Source: an uncultured Christensenellaceae bacterium (GTDB lineage: Bacteria; Bacillota; Clostridia; Christensenellales; Christensenellaceae). From it: 8,220 bases of DNA. Below, piece by piece: positions 1 to 5,999 of the stretch (its first letter is position 1; each line of letters opens with the position of its first letter). The DNA lies in assembly GCA_934555865.1 (NCBI GenBank), contig CAKTFI010000045.1, positions 1 through 8,220 of the forward strand. Direction: 5' to 3'. Made by a program: the position numbers and the translations under genes. The notes under the pieces are model-generated. The model did not search any database. It was given only the letters and a program-made list of their open reading frames with translations, and had not been told where the DNA came from.

Positions 1-733
1 GGCATGTCCAGGTTTTGCGCACCTCGTCACACAGGGACTTTGCGAACATGGTGCGCCCATAGCTTCCGATCAGGATCTTTTCCGCACGCGGCGGCACCTC
101 CATCAGCATATGGCGGATCAAGTCCCGACTGCCCTGTCCCGCACCCCATCCGCTGATCTCTCCCTGCCGGATCTGCAGCAGCGGCTTGATATTGAGAAGC
201 ATGCTCACAGACAGGTTTTGCATGTTCACCAGGCCGCCGCGCTGCACGGCTTCAAAGCTCCCCGGCACAAAAATGGTGTGCACGCGGTCGCGCAGCGCCT
301 CCAGCTCGCCCATGATCTCCGCCAACGGCTTCTCCTCCCGGACCCTCTGTACCGCCCGTTCCAGCAGCAGCTTCAGCTGCGCGCCGACAGCCAGCGAGTC
401 GAGCACCGCGACCTTCCCCGCAAAGCGGCTTGCCGCCTCGCAGGCATTCGCATAGGTCCGGCTCAAGCGCGAGGAGATCGGCAGGCACAAAACAGAATTC
501 CTGCCTTCGCAAAGCGCGCCGAATACCTGCCCAAAGCGCTCCGCCGAGACCGGCTCCGTCCTGCCCCGCTCTCCTGCGCGAAGGATCGGCAGGATCCCTC
601 TGTTTTCGCCGGAAAAGGTCTCTTCATATTCGCTTCCCTGCAAATGATAATGCAGCGGAATGCAGATAACGCCCCATTCCTCCGCCTCCTGCCGCGTCAG
701 GCACGCCGAAGTATCGCTCACCAGTACGATCAT
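1..733 (-). CDS. DegV family fatty-acid-binding protein (3' end outside window)
   Basis: My reading gives 244 codons from an ATG at 733 down to the window edge; the C-terminus lies outside. DegV/FakB proteins bind a fatty acid and, with a FakA kinase, make acyl-phosphate for phospholipid synthesis; the substrate of this copy is unknown. Family marks seen: an N-terminal strand followed by SDTSACL (residues 6-12), a T-x-P motif near 59-61, LPISSRLSRTY (84-94, the fatty-acid site region, normally SS-x-LSGTY), VAVLDS (108-113), and the second-domain signature QRGGLVN with NIKPLL (164-186). The reading frame is uninterrupted. The usual SGTY glycine is Arg here, which is uncommon. No strong ribosome site precedes the ATG; it overlaps (ATGA) the stop of a small upstream ORF, so translation may be coupled. 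The gene lies downstream of a strong promoter with a TetR-like operator. Family assignment is firm; the specific ligand is not. Confidence 0.88.
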   Translation of the reverse strand, partial: MIVLVSDTSACLTRQEAEEWGVICIPLHYHLQGSEYEETFSGENRGILPILRAGERGRTEPVSAERFGQVFGALCEGRNSVLCLPISSRLSRTYANACEAASRFAGKVAVLDSLAVGAQLKLLLERAVQRVREEKPLAEIMGELEALRDRVHTIFVPGSFEAVQRGGLVNMQNLSVSMLLNIKPLLQIRQGEISGWGAGQGSRDLIRHMLMEVPPRAEKILIGSYGRTMFAKSLCDEVRKTWTC

Positions 734-876
734 CGCCCGCCTGTCTTCCCGCCGTGTTGTTTGATTTGCCGGTTGTTCTCGGATGTTCCCATATCGCCTT
801 TTCCGCCTTCCACCCAAAGGCTCTTATAAAAATCGCCCGCAAAAGCCGGGCTGTCTGTCCTTCTCATTCTCCCCAT
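730..876 (-). CDS. Possible small ORF overlapping the degV start (ATGA)
   Basis: A 48-codon frame runs from ATG at 876 to TGA at 732-730, whose last bases overlap the degV start codon as ATGA. Other in-frame starts are at 867 and 792. The 792 start has the best ribosome-site-like sequence (AAGG four bases upstream) and would give only 20 residues. The product is hydrophilic and basic, contains FAGDFYKSLW near its N-terminus, and has no signal peptide or membrane segment. I do not recognise it. Support comes from its place between the degV promoter and degV and from the stop/start overlap typical of translational coupling. Against it are its small size and poor Shine-Dalgarno sites for the longer forms. 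It may be only a translated leader. Confidence 0.25.
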   Translation of the reverse strand: MGRMRRTDSPAFAGDFYKSLWVEGGKGDMGTSENNRQIKQHGGKTGGR

Positions 877-919
877 GGCCCGCCCAACTGATGCGGGTAA
901 AGGATTTTCTTCTAAAAAG

Positions 920-934
920 TTAACACTGTTAACC
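920..934. promoter_or_regulatory. TetR-type palindromic operator
   Basis: GTTAACACTGTTAAC is two GTTAAC half-sites around a 3-base centre; only the central base breaks the symmetry. Length and symmetry are typical of TetR-family operators. It lies 7 to 22 bases downstream of the -10 of the minus-strand promoter at 942-970, so a bound repressor would sit over the start of degV transcription. A TetR-family gene starts about 215 bases away on the other side, which makes that protein the natural candidate ligand. Binding itself is inferred. Confidence 0.6.
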
Positions 935-941
935 GGATTTC

Positions 942-970
942 ATTGTAGCAATCGACAAAAGAAAAGTCAA
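942..970 (-). promoter_or_regulatory. Sigma-A-like promoter reading toward degV
   Basis: On the minus strand there is a -35 TTGACT (970-965), a 17-base spacer and a -10 TACAAT (947-942). Each box differs from consensus at one position and the spacing is optimal. Expected transcription start is near 935, giving a leader of about 200 bases before the degV ATG at 733. The GTTAAC palindrome overlaps the predicted start region. Confidence 0.7.
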
Positions 971-1033
971 CAAAATTCTGTTTTCGTATTTACACTTCTA
1001 CCAAGAGAGAATCCCTTTAATTTTTCATTTCTC

Positions 1034-1063
1034 CTTACAGTTTTCTCTACCTCTTTTTATAAT
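1034..1063 (+). promoter_or_regulatory. Probable promoter of the TetR-family gene
   Basis: On the plus strand there is CTTACA (1034-1039), an 18-base spacer and a perfect TATAAT (1058-1063). The expected start is near 1070, practically at an ATG at 1071 that opens a 23-codon frame ending in TAA at 1140-1142, in the same frame as the regulator starting at 1149. The -35 is only a partial match, so the call rests mainly on the -10 and its position. Confidence 0.5.
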
Positions 1064-1148
1064 GTTACATATGAAAAAATATATGGCATCGGCTGTGCAG
1101 AACAACACCATACAGGAGATGCCACCTTTCAAGTCTAGTTAAAAGAGC

Positions 1149-1931
1149 GTGGATATTCTGCGAGAAAAATTGATTTTATCCGGCATTGAGAAGGTCTGGC
1201 TGCATAAGCTGCGGGATTTCTCTCTGCGCAAGGCGGCCGCCTGCTGCAGACTTTCCTGTGCCACGCTCTATGAGCACTTCCGGGATAAAAACACCTTCCT
1301 CCGCACGGCTGCACAATACATCTATACGCAATGGCGCACCATCCAGCAGAGGACGCTGGAAAGCCGCACACGACCACGCGGGAATCTGCATCGCCTACAT
1401 CCAATTTCCAGTGGAAATCCCGCATTCCCGCTCCTTTATCTCGCTCAAGAACCCTGCCGCGAAACGCATCTGCGTGCAATCTCGGAGATCAGCCCCTGCT
1501 CTGCCGAGTTGATCCGGCAATACTGCGAGGAGGTGCACATGCCGGAGGATGTCCGCCGGCACAAGATCTTCGTCGTCCGCTCCTTGCTCTACGGCGCGGC
1601 GCTGATGTTCGACAACGGAGAGTTGCACTACACGCCGGAAAACCTGGAAAGTATGCGGCGCTTGGTCAATCATGAGATCGACCTGCCCAAACCGCGTTCA
1701 CAAAAAAGCGCCCCACCGTTTTGGCAGAGCGCTCTTCAAACCATTCGTCATACAAGCGGCACCGCCCCAAAAGAGGCCGCGCCGGTTTTCATTTTGCAAT
1801 ACTATTCCGCTTGCGGCAGGGCCCGCCCGGCTTCCGCGCGCACCTCCCATTGCCGCAGCTTGAAGGCGATGTCGGAAAACACCTGCTCCTTTCCGTGTTC
1901 GTTTAGAATCTCATGCCGCATCTTGGGGTAG
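1149..1931 (+). pseudogene. TetR/AcrR family transcriptional regulator, probably frameshifted
   Basis: The frame opens with GTG at 1149 with only a weak AAAAGAG ribosome site. Residues about 5-60 form a convincing TetR DNA-binding domain: DFSLRKAA (23-30) and CATLYEHFRDK (37-47) match the recognition helix and the tyrosine-rich helix 4 of the family. From about 1365 to 1475 the family-like sequence continues in the next frame (it contains GICIAYIQF), then returns to the first frame at AISEI and continues through ELIRQYCEEVHMPEDVRRHK to about 1695. That pattern needs two opposite indels. After about 1695 no family-like stop is reached: the frame runs on to 1931, antisense to the hydrolase tail by 130 bases. 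A TAA two codons before the GTG closes an in-frame ORF beginning at 1071. Together this suggests a regulator losing function, though sequence errors could mimic it. It probably once controlled degV through the palindrome at 920-934. Confidence 0.6.
1757..1794 (+). terminator. Possible terminator of the TetR-family gene
   Basis: Arms at 1757-1766 and 1775-1784 pair at eight of ten positions around an 8-base loop and are followed by GTTTTCATTTT on the plus strand. The site lies in the gap before the hydrolase stop and is placed correctly for a regulator ending near 1700. On the minus strand no T-run follows, so it is unlikely to end the hydrolase transcript. The imperfect stem keeps confidence moderate. 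Confidence 0.4.
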
Positions 1932-2764
1932 AAGGTCGCCGAGGCCTCCCGGTACCCCTTTTCCCGCAGGAAATCCACCGCTTTACCAAACTTTTTCAGA
2001 TCGCCCATGCAAGGGTCCTCCGCACCAGAAATGAACCAGATGGGCAGGTGAGGATTCCGCATGCCCCATCCATCCTTGGCATAAGCCATCGCCATCAGGT
2101 CGAACAGCGCCTCAAAACCGTTCGCCGTAAACACAAATCCGCAAAGTGGGTCTGCCTGATAGGCCGATACGACCTGTTCGTCGGTGCAGATCCAATCCAC
2201 CTCTGTCTTGGCGTGCTTGACGCGCGCGGCAAAGGGCCCGAACGCCATGGCCTGCAAAAGGCAGCTCCGATGATGGCTGCCCTTTCTTCTTTGCAGATGC
2301 CGCGCCAGGCCGCGCCCAAAGCGGCTCCCCGGGTTATAGCTCGGGCTGCCGCAGACGATGAGGCCATTCAGCTCCGCGTCAAATTCCCGGCAATAGGAGC
2401 GCGCCGCGAGCGACCCCATGCTGTGCCCCAGCAGGTAGAGCGGCAATTCCCGCGCGTATTCCCGCCGCAGCCAGGCCGTCACCTGATGCAGATCCTCCAC
2501 CAGCGCCCGCGCCCCGTCCGCATAGAAATACCCCAGGTCCTCCGTGGCGCGCACACTCTTCCCGTGCCCGCGATGGTCGTGGATCGCGACGACAAATCCC
2601 TGCTCCGCTAGGAATTCCATCAGCGGTTCATAGCGCTCCTTGTGCTCTGCCATGCCGTGAGAAATCTGCAAAACGCCGCGCGGGCAGCCGGTCGGTTCCG
2701 CAACCTGCAGGGAAAGCGGCAGGCCGTCGGCCTTGGATTCCAGCGTCTCATACCGATATTGCAT
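1802..2764 (-). CDS. Alpha/beta hydrolase, lysophospholipase/monoglyceride lipase-like
   Basis: This is a 320-residue serine hydrolase of the Hydrolase_4 (serine aminopeptidase S33-like) group; relatives cleave lysophospholipids, monoacylglycerols or other esters. The substrate is unknown here. Seen: the oxyanion strand with ISHGMAEHKERY (34-45), DHRGHGKS (63-70), nucleophile elbow GHSMGS with Ser115, Asp250 in SGAEDPC and His284 in MRHEIL, so the triad is complete. The DPLCGF block (205-210) before the cap-to-core return is characteristic of this lysophospholipase subgroup. No signal peptide is seen, so it is probably cytosolic or peripherally membrane-bound. The ATG at 2764 is chosen because AAGGAGG ends six bases before it; the frame extends upstream to 2797 but without a ribosome site. 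It has its own promoter and is convergent with the TetR-family gene. Length is normal. Confidence 0.87.
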   Translation of the reverse strand: MQYRYETLESKADGLPLSLQVAEPTGCPRGVLQISHGMAEHKERYEPLMEFLAEQGFVVAIHDHRGHGKSVRATEDLGYFYADGARALVEDLHQVTAWLRREYARELPLYLLGHSMGSLAARSYCREFDAELNGLIVCGSPSYNPGSRFGRGLARHLQRRKGSHHRSCLLQAMAFGPFAARVKHAKTEVDWICTDEQVVSAYQADPLCGFVFTANGFEALFDLMAMAYAKDGWGMRNPHLPIWFISGAEDPCMGDLKKFGKAVDFLREKGYREASATFYPKMRHEILNEHGKEQVFSDIAFKLRQWEVRAEAGRALPQAE

Positions 2765-2770
2765 GTGTGT

Positions 2771-2777
2771 CCTCCTT
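2771..2777 (-). promoter_or_regulatory. Ribosome binding site fixing the hydrolase start
   Basis: AAGGAGG on the minus strand, six bases upstream of the ATG at 2764. It selects this start over the in-frame upstream start at 2797. Confidence 0.8.
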
Positions 2778-2799
2778 GAAAAAGCGGTGCTTGGCACAA

Positions 2800-2828
2800 A
2801 TTCTATTTACATAAAGTAATTTTGTCAT
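2800..2828 (-). promoter_or_regulatory. Probable promoter of the hydrolase gene
   Basis: Minus strand: ATGACA (2828-2823), 17-base spacer, TAGAAT (2805-2800). Each box has one mismatch to consensus. It lies in the AT-rich gap just after the nrdG terminator, giving a leader of about 30 bases to the Shine-Dalgarno and start. Confidence 0.55.
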
Positions 2829-2857
2829 AAAATATGCGCTTCTATAACCCCGATTTG

Positions 2858-2890
2858 CAAACATGGCGACTCTTGCGAATCGCCATGTCT
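2858..2890 (-). terminator. Terminator hairpin after nrdG
   Basis: ACATGGCGA (2861-2869) and TCGCCATGT (2880-2888) are perfect inverted repeats around a 10-base loop, extendable by about two more pairs including a G-T wobble. The hairpin begins about ten bases past the nrdG stop at 2901. The T-run after the stem on the minus strand is short (TTT, then GC), so this is a moderate intrinsic terminator; it separates nrdDG from the hydrolase promoter. Confidence 0.6.
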
Positions 2891-2900
2891 TATTTCAGTT

Positions 2901-3446
2901 TTATTGTTTCTCAAACAGCGCCGCGTCATCCCACCAAACGGGGGTTCCCGCCGCGAGCGTCTTAGGAAGGTCTAATAGACGCTGATTCCTCGACCCGCGA
3001 AAGCGCAGCGAAATATCTTTCTGTTCCTCTATGAACGGCCCATCCACCAGCACATCGATGCAGGAAAGCAACGCGTCCGTGTCTTCTGAACGCACCTGCC
3101 CCGCCGGGTCCAACAAATCTGCTTCCAGCACATAGCCGGTGTAGCACCAGATCGTCTTTTCCGGATAGAGCTGCTTCACCGCCCGCACAAAGGGCAGCAG
3201 GTCATGCTGATTTTCCCGCTCAAACGGTTCTCCACCCAGAATCGAGAGGCCGCCGATGTACCCCGGCGCCAGCGCCTGCAGGATCTCCGCCTGCGTCTGC
3301 TCGGTAAACGGCGTCCCATAGGCAAAGCTCCAGGTCTCCGGGTTAAAGCAGTTTTTGCAGTGTCGGCGGCAGCCAGACACAAACAGAGAGACCCGTACGC
3401 CCACGCCGTTTGCGATATCCGTTTTTTTAATGGTTCCATAATGCAT
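2901..3446 (-). CDS. nrdG: Anaerobic ribonucleoside-triphosphate reductase activating protein
   Basis: 181 residues. NrdG is a radical-SAM iron-sulfur enzyme that reduces S-adenosylmethionine to a 5'-deoxyadenosyl radical and abstracts hydrogen from the C-terminal glycine of NrdD, activating the reductase under anaerobic conditions. The cluster motif C-x3-C-x2-C is at Cys26, Cys30 and Cys33 (SGCRRHCKNC), followed by NPETW. The SAM-binding GGEPF motif is at 71-75, and IWCYTGY and the VLVDGPF block are typical of the family. The ATG at 3446 is nine bases past the nrdD stop; its ribosome site (GTGAGG) overlaps the nrdD TGA, consistent with coupled translation and matched amounts. A hairpin terminator follows. 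Length is slightly above the common 150-175 residues, with an extra C-terminal tail containing TPVWWDDAALF. Confidence 0.96.
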   Translation of the reverse strand: MHYGTIKKTDIANGVGVRVSLFVSGCRRHCKNCFNPETWSFAYGTPFTEQTQAEILQALAPGYIGGLSILGGEPFERENQHDLLPFVRAVKQLYPEKTIWCYTGYVLEADLLDPAGQVRSEDTDALLSCIDVLVDGPFIEEQKDISLRFRGSRNQRLLDLPKTLAAGTPVWWDDAALFEKQ

Positions 3447-3455
3447 AGCTTCGCC

Positions 3456-5630
3456 TCACAGATGCAGCACGCGTTCCTTGATCTCCTGCGTCCGGCCCTG
3501 GTTCCAGAACTGCGTCCCGATATACCCGCAGGTACGCCGCGCCACATTGAGCTTGCTCTGATCGCGATTCTTGCAGCGCGGGCATTCCCAAATCAGCTTG
3601 CCGTCCTCCTCGATGATCTGAATCTCCCCGTCAAAGCCACATTCCTGGCAATAGTCGCTCTTGGTGTTGAGCTCGGCATAGATGATGTTGTCATAGATGA
3701 ACTTCATAACCGAGAGCACCGCTTCCAGGTTGTTCTGCATATTGGGAACCTCGATATAGCTGATCGCCCCGCCCGGAGAGAGGTGCTGGAACTGCGCCTC
3801 AAAGCCCAGCTTGGAAAATGCGTCGATCGGCTCCGTCACATGCACATGATAGCTGTTCGTAATATAGTTTTTATCCGTCACGCCCTCGATGATGCCAAAA
3901 CGCTTCTGCAGACACTTGGCAAACTTATAGGTCGTGCTCTCGAGCGGCGTGCCGTACAGGCTGAAATCGATGTTGTGCTCCTGCTTCCACTGATTGCAGG
4001 CCGCGTTCATCCGATCCATCACCTTGAGCGCAAACGGCGTCGCCGCCGGGTCCGTATGGCTCTTGCCCGTCATGTACTTCACGCATTCATAGAGCCCCGC
4101 GTACCCAAGCGAAATCGTCGAATATCCGCCGTACAGCAGCTTATCGATCGGTTCTCCCTTGGGCAGGCGCGCCAGCGCGCCATATTGCCACAAAATCGGC
4201 GCCGCATCCGAAAGCGTGCCTTTGAGGCGCTCGTGCCGGCACATCAGCGCCTTATGGCAAAGCGCCAGGCGCTCATCAAAAATCTCCCAGAATTTATCGT
4301 AATCGCCGCCCGAGGACAGCGCGACATCTACCAAGTTAATCGTGACCACGCCCGGGTTAAAGCGGCCGTAATACTTGGGCTTGCCCTGCTCATCGACATA
4401 CGGCGTCAGGAAACTGCGGCAACCCATGCAGGTATAGCAATGTCCCTCTCCGTTCTTGTCAATCTTAAGCTCCAGCATCTTCTTTTCGGAGATGTAGTCC
4501 GGCACCATCCGGCGAGCCGTGCACTTGGCCGCCAGCGCCGTCAGATAATAATACGGCGCATCCTCTGTGATGTTGTCCTCCTCCAGCACATAGATGAGCT
4601 TGGGGAACGCCGGTGTGATCCACACGCCACTTTCGTTTTTCACGCCCTCATAGCGCTGCAGGAGCACCTCCTCGATAATCATGGCGAGATCCTTCTTTTC
4701 CTGCGCATTACGCGCCTCATTCAGGTACATGAATACCGTCACAAAGGGTGCCTGCCCGTTCGTGGTCATGAGGGTGACGACCTGATACTGGATTGTCTGC
4801 ACACCGCGCTTAATTTCTGCGCGCAAGCGCTTTTCCACGATCGAGGAAACCACTTCCTCCTTGACCTCGCCTTCTAGCAGCTCTGCCTCTTCCAAGACTT
4901 CTCGGCGGATCCGTTCCCGCGACACCTGCACAAATGGTGCCAGGTGCGTCAGGCTGATGCTCTGCCCGCCGTACTGGTTGCTGGCTACCTGCGCAATAAT
5001 CTGCGTCGCAATGTTGCAGGCCGTGGAAAAACTGTGCGGCTTTTCGATCATCGTGCCGCTAATGACCGTCCCGTTCTGCAGCATGTCGTCCAGGTTCACC
5101 AGATCGCAGTTGTGCATATGCTGTGCAAAGTAGTCCATGTCGTGAAAATGGATGAGCCCTGCTTCATGCGCCGCGACCACATCCTGCGGGAGCAGCAAAC
5201 GGCGCGAAATGTCCTTGCTCACCTCACCAGCCATATAATCGCGCTGCACGCTGTTGACCGTCGGGTTCTTATTCGCGTTTTCCTGCTTGACCTCCTCGTT
5301 GTTGCACTCGATGAGGCTCAATATCTGGTTATCCGTCGTGTTGGACTTGCGGATGAGCGCGCGCGTATAGCGGTACTTGATGTAGCGCTTTGCCACCTCA
5401 AACGCGCCCTGTTCCATGATCTGATTTTCCACCAGATCCTGTATTTCTTCCACGGAAGGCGCGCGATGCAGTGCCAGACAGCTTCTCTCCACATTTTCCG
5501 CGATTGCGCAGATCTGCGCATCCGAAAGCTCCGCGCTCGTCTCGTCGGCACTGTTCGCCTTGCGCACTGCGGCAATGATCTTGGAAATGTCGAAAACTAC
5601 TTCTGTCCCGTCTCGCTTGATTACCTTCAT
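3456..5630 (-). CDS. nrdD: Anaerobic ribonucleoside-triphosphate reductase, class III
   Basis: 724 residues from ATG at 5630; an in-frame TTG at 5636 is an alternative. The enzyme makes dNTPs from NTPs using a glycyl radical and is oxygen-sensitive and cytosolic. An N-terminal ATP-cone (about 1-93, beginning MKVIKRDGTEVVFD) gives allosteric activity control. The catalytic barrel shows HNCDLVN (Cys175), GHCYTCMGCRSFL (Cys404 is the likely thiyl-radical residue) and GRFNPGVVTINL. The finger-loop block YGGYSTISLGYAGLYE follows. The C-terminus carries a four-cysteine zinc site, CQEC (661/664) and CPRC (683/686), then RRTCGYIG, in which Gly702 is the radical glycine. All key residues are present and the length is usual. 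The ribosome site is weak (GAAG about ten bases upstream). It forms an operon with nrdG. The leader at 5631-5929 has NrdR-like elements, suggesting repression by NrdR, whose gene is not in the window. Confidence 0.97.
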   Translation of the reverse strand: MKVIKRDGTEVVFDISKIIAAVRKANSADETSAELSDAQICAIAENVERSCLALHRAPSVEEIQDLVENQIMEQGAFEVAKRYIKYRYTRALIRKSNTTDNQILSLIECNNEEVKQENANKNPTVNSVQRDYMAGEVSKDISRRLLLPQDVVAAHEAGLIHFHDMDYFAQHMHNCDLVNLDDMLQNGTVISGTMIEKPHSFSTACNIATQIIAQVASNQYGGQSISLTHLAPFVQVSRERIRREVLEEAELLEGEVKEEVVSSIVEKRLRAEIKRGVQTIQYQVVTLMTTNGQAPFVTVFMYLNEARNAQEKKDLAMIIEEVLLQRYEGVKNESGVWITPAFPKLIYVLEEDNITEDAPYYYLTALAAKCTARRMVPDYISEKKMLELKIDKNGEGHCYTCMGCRSFLTPYVDEQGKPKYYGRFNPGVVTINLVDVALSSGGDYDKFWEIFDERLALCHKALMCRHERLKGTLSDAAPILWQYGALARLPKGEPIDKLLYGGYSTISLGYAGLYECVKYMTGKSHTDPAATPFALKVMDRMNAACNQWKQEHNIDFSLYGTPLESTTYKFAKCLQKRFGIIEGVTDKNYITNSYHVHVTEPIDAFSKLGFEAQFQHLSPGGAISYIEVPNMQNNLEAVLSVMKFIYDNIIYAELNTKSDYCQECGFDGEIQIIEEDGKLIWECPRCKNRDQSKLNVARRTCGYIGTQFWNQGRTQEIKERVLHL

Positions 5631-5738
5631 GGTCAAAACACTTCTTTCTTTTCTTGTCAGCTGTCCTTTTTATAAAACCATATCCCCGGCCGCATGTCAG
5701 TTGCCTTTGCAACACTTGCAAGTATCATGTTCCAAGTA

Positions 5739-5786
5739 CCACAATATATAGATGCTCTAAATGCACACATACGCAACCTATGGCAT
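5739..5786. promoter_or_regulatory. Candidate NrdR box pair upstream of nrdD
   Basis: Positions 5739-5754 match 12 of 16 bases of the NrdR consensus ACACWATATATWGTGT, including the full core CAATATATAG. A weaker match (about 10 of 16) starts at 5771, exactly 32 bases further, the three-helix-turn spacing usual for NrdR box pairs. NrdR is the ATP/dATP-sensing repressor of ribonucleotide reductase genes in most bacteria. The second box alone would not be convincing. Confidence 0.5.
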
Positions 5787-5799
5787 TTTTTTGCAAACT

Positions 5800-5826
5800 A
5801 AAAGCCAGGATATGCGCCCGGCTCCT
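5800..5826 (-). terminator. Terminator-like hairpin inside the nrdD leader
   Basis: On the minus strand, arms 5826-5817 and 5809-5800 form about ten pairs (several G-T) around a 7-base loop; the second arm ends in TTTT, followed by AGTTTG. It lies about 70-95 bases downstream of the predicted start and about 170 bases before nrdD. An upstream AAAAGCC (5849-5843) is perfectly complementary to the GGCTTTT of the 3' arm and could compete with the hairpin. This would fit an attenuator, but no known riboswitch consensus is recognised. Confidence 0.3.
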
Positions 5827-5870
5827 TTTCACGCTGTCGCTCGGCTTTTTCTTCATAGTATGTGTTTGCT

Positions 5871-5904
5871 CAATATAAGCTACACAATATCGCCACCACA
5901 ATAT
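5871..5904. repeat. Three ATATTG(TGK) half-sites with 14-base period
   Basis: On the minus strand ATATTG occurs at 5904-5899, 5890-5885 and 5876-5871, exactly 14 bases apart; the first two continue as TGTG-type sequences (ATATTGTGG, ATATTGTGT). These match the right half of the NrdR box consensus, the middle one at nine of nine positions. The first copy overlaps the -10 of the predicted nrdD promoter and the others lie just downstream of the start, a position suited to a repressor. Confidence 0.5.
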
Positions 5905-5929
5905 TACCTTATGTGTTTCCCATTGTCAA
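5901..5929 (-). promoter_or_regulatory. Predicted main promoter of nrdDG
   Basis: Minus strand: perfect TTGACA (5929-5924), 17-base spacer, TAATAT (5906-5901). The expected start is near 5894, giving a leader of about 265 bases before nrdD. It lies about 70 bases downstream of the mutY stop in an AT-rich spacer. No comparably good promoter is seen closer to nrdD. Confidence 0.6.
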
Positions 5930-5999
5930 CATCTTAACTACGATGTAAGTATTTATTTCTATTCCCTAAGCCCCTTCTCCTCCGAGGTTTTCGGACTTA

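Noticed and set aside
110..829. Open frame on the plus strand opposite degV
   Set aside because: The minus strand encodes an uninterrupted DegV-family protein with family motifs; the plus frame is low-complexity and Arg/Gln-rich like other shadows.
3204..4877. Long open frame on the plus strand opposite nrdD
   Set aside because: It is antisense to the well-conserved nrdD and nrdG, lacks a ribosome site and family motifs, and arises from the GC-rich codon pattern of the real genes.
5710..5796. TTGCAA repeats and the ACTTGCAAGT palindrome near nrdD
   Set aside because: Short A/T-rich palindromes recur by chance in such spacers; copies are not regularly spaced and match no regulator I can name.
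5725..5856. 43-codon minus-strand frame in the nrdD leader
   Set aside because: No Shine-Dalgarno before its ATG, and the sequence is better explained by hairpins and NrdR-like sites; it could only be a leader peptide, with no direct support.
5631..5930. Cobalamin or cyclic-di-GMP riboswitch in the nrdD leader
   Set aside because: Ribonucleotide reductase genes are sometimes under B12 riboswitches, but I could not find the conserved B12-box or the c-di-GMP core sequences on the minus strand.
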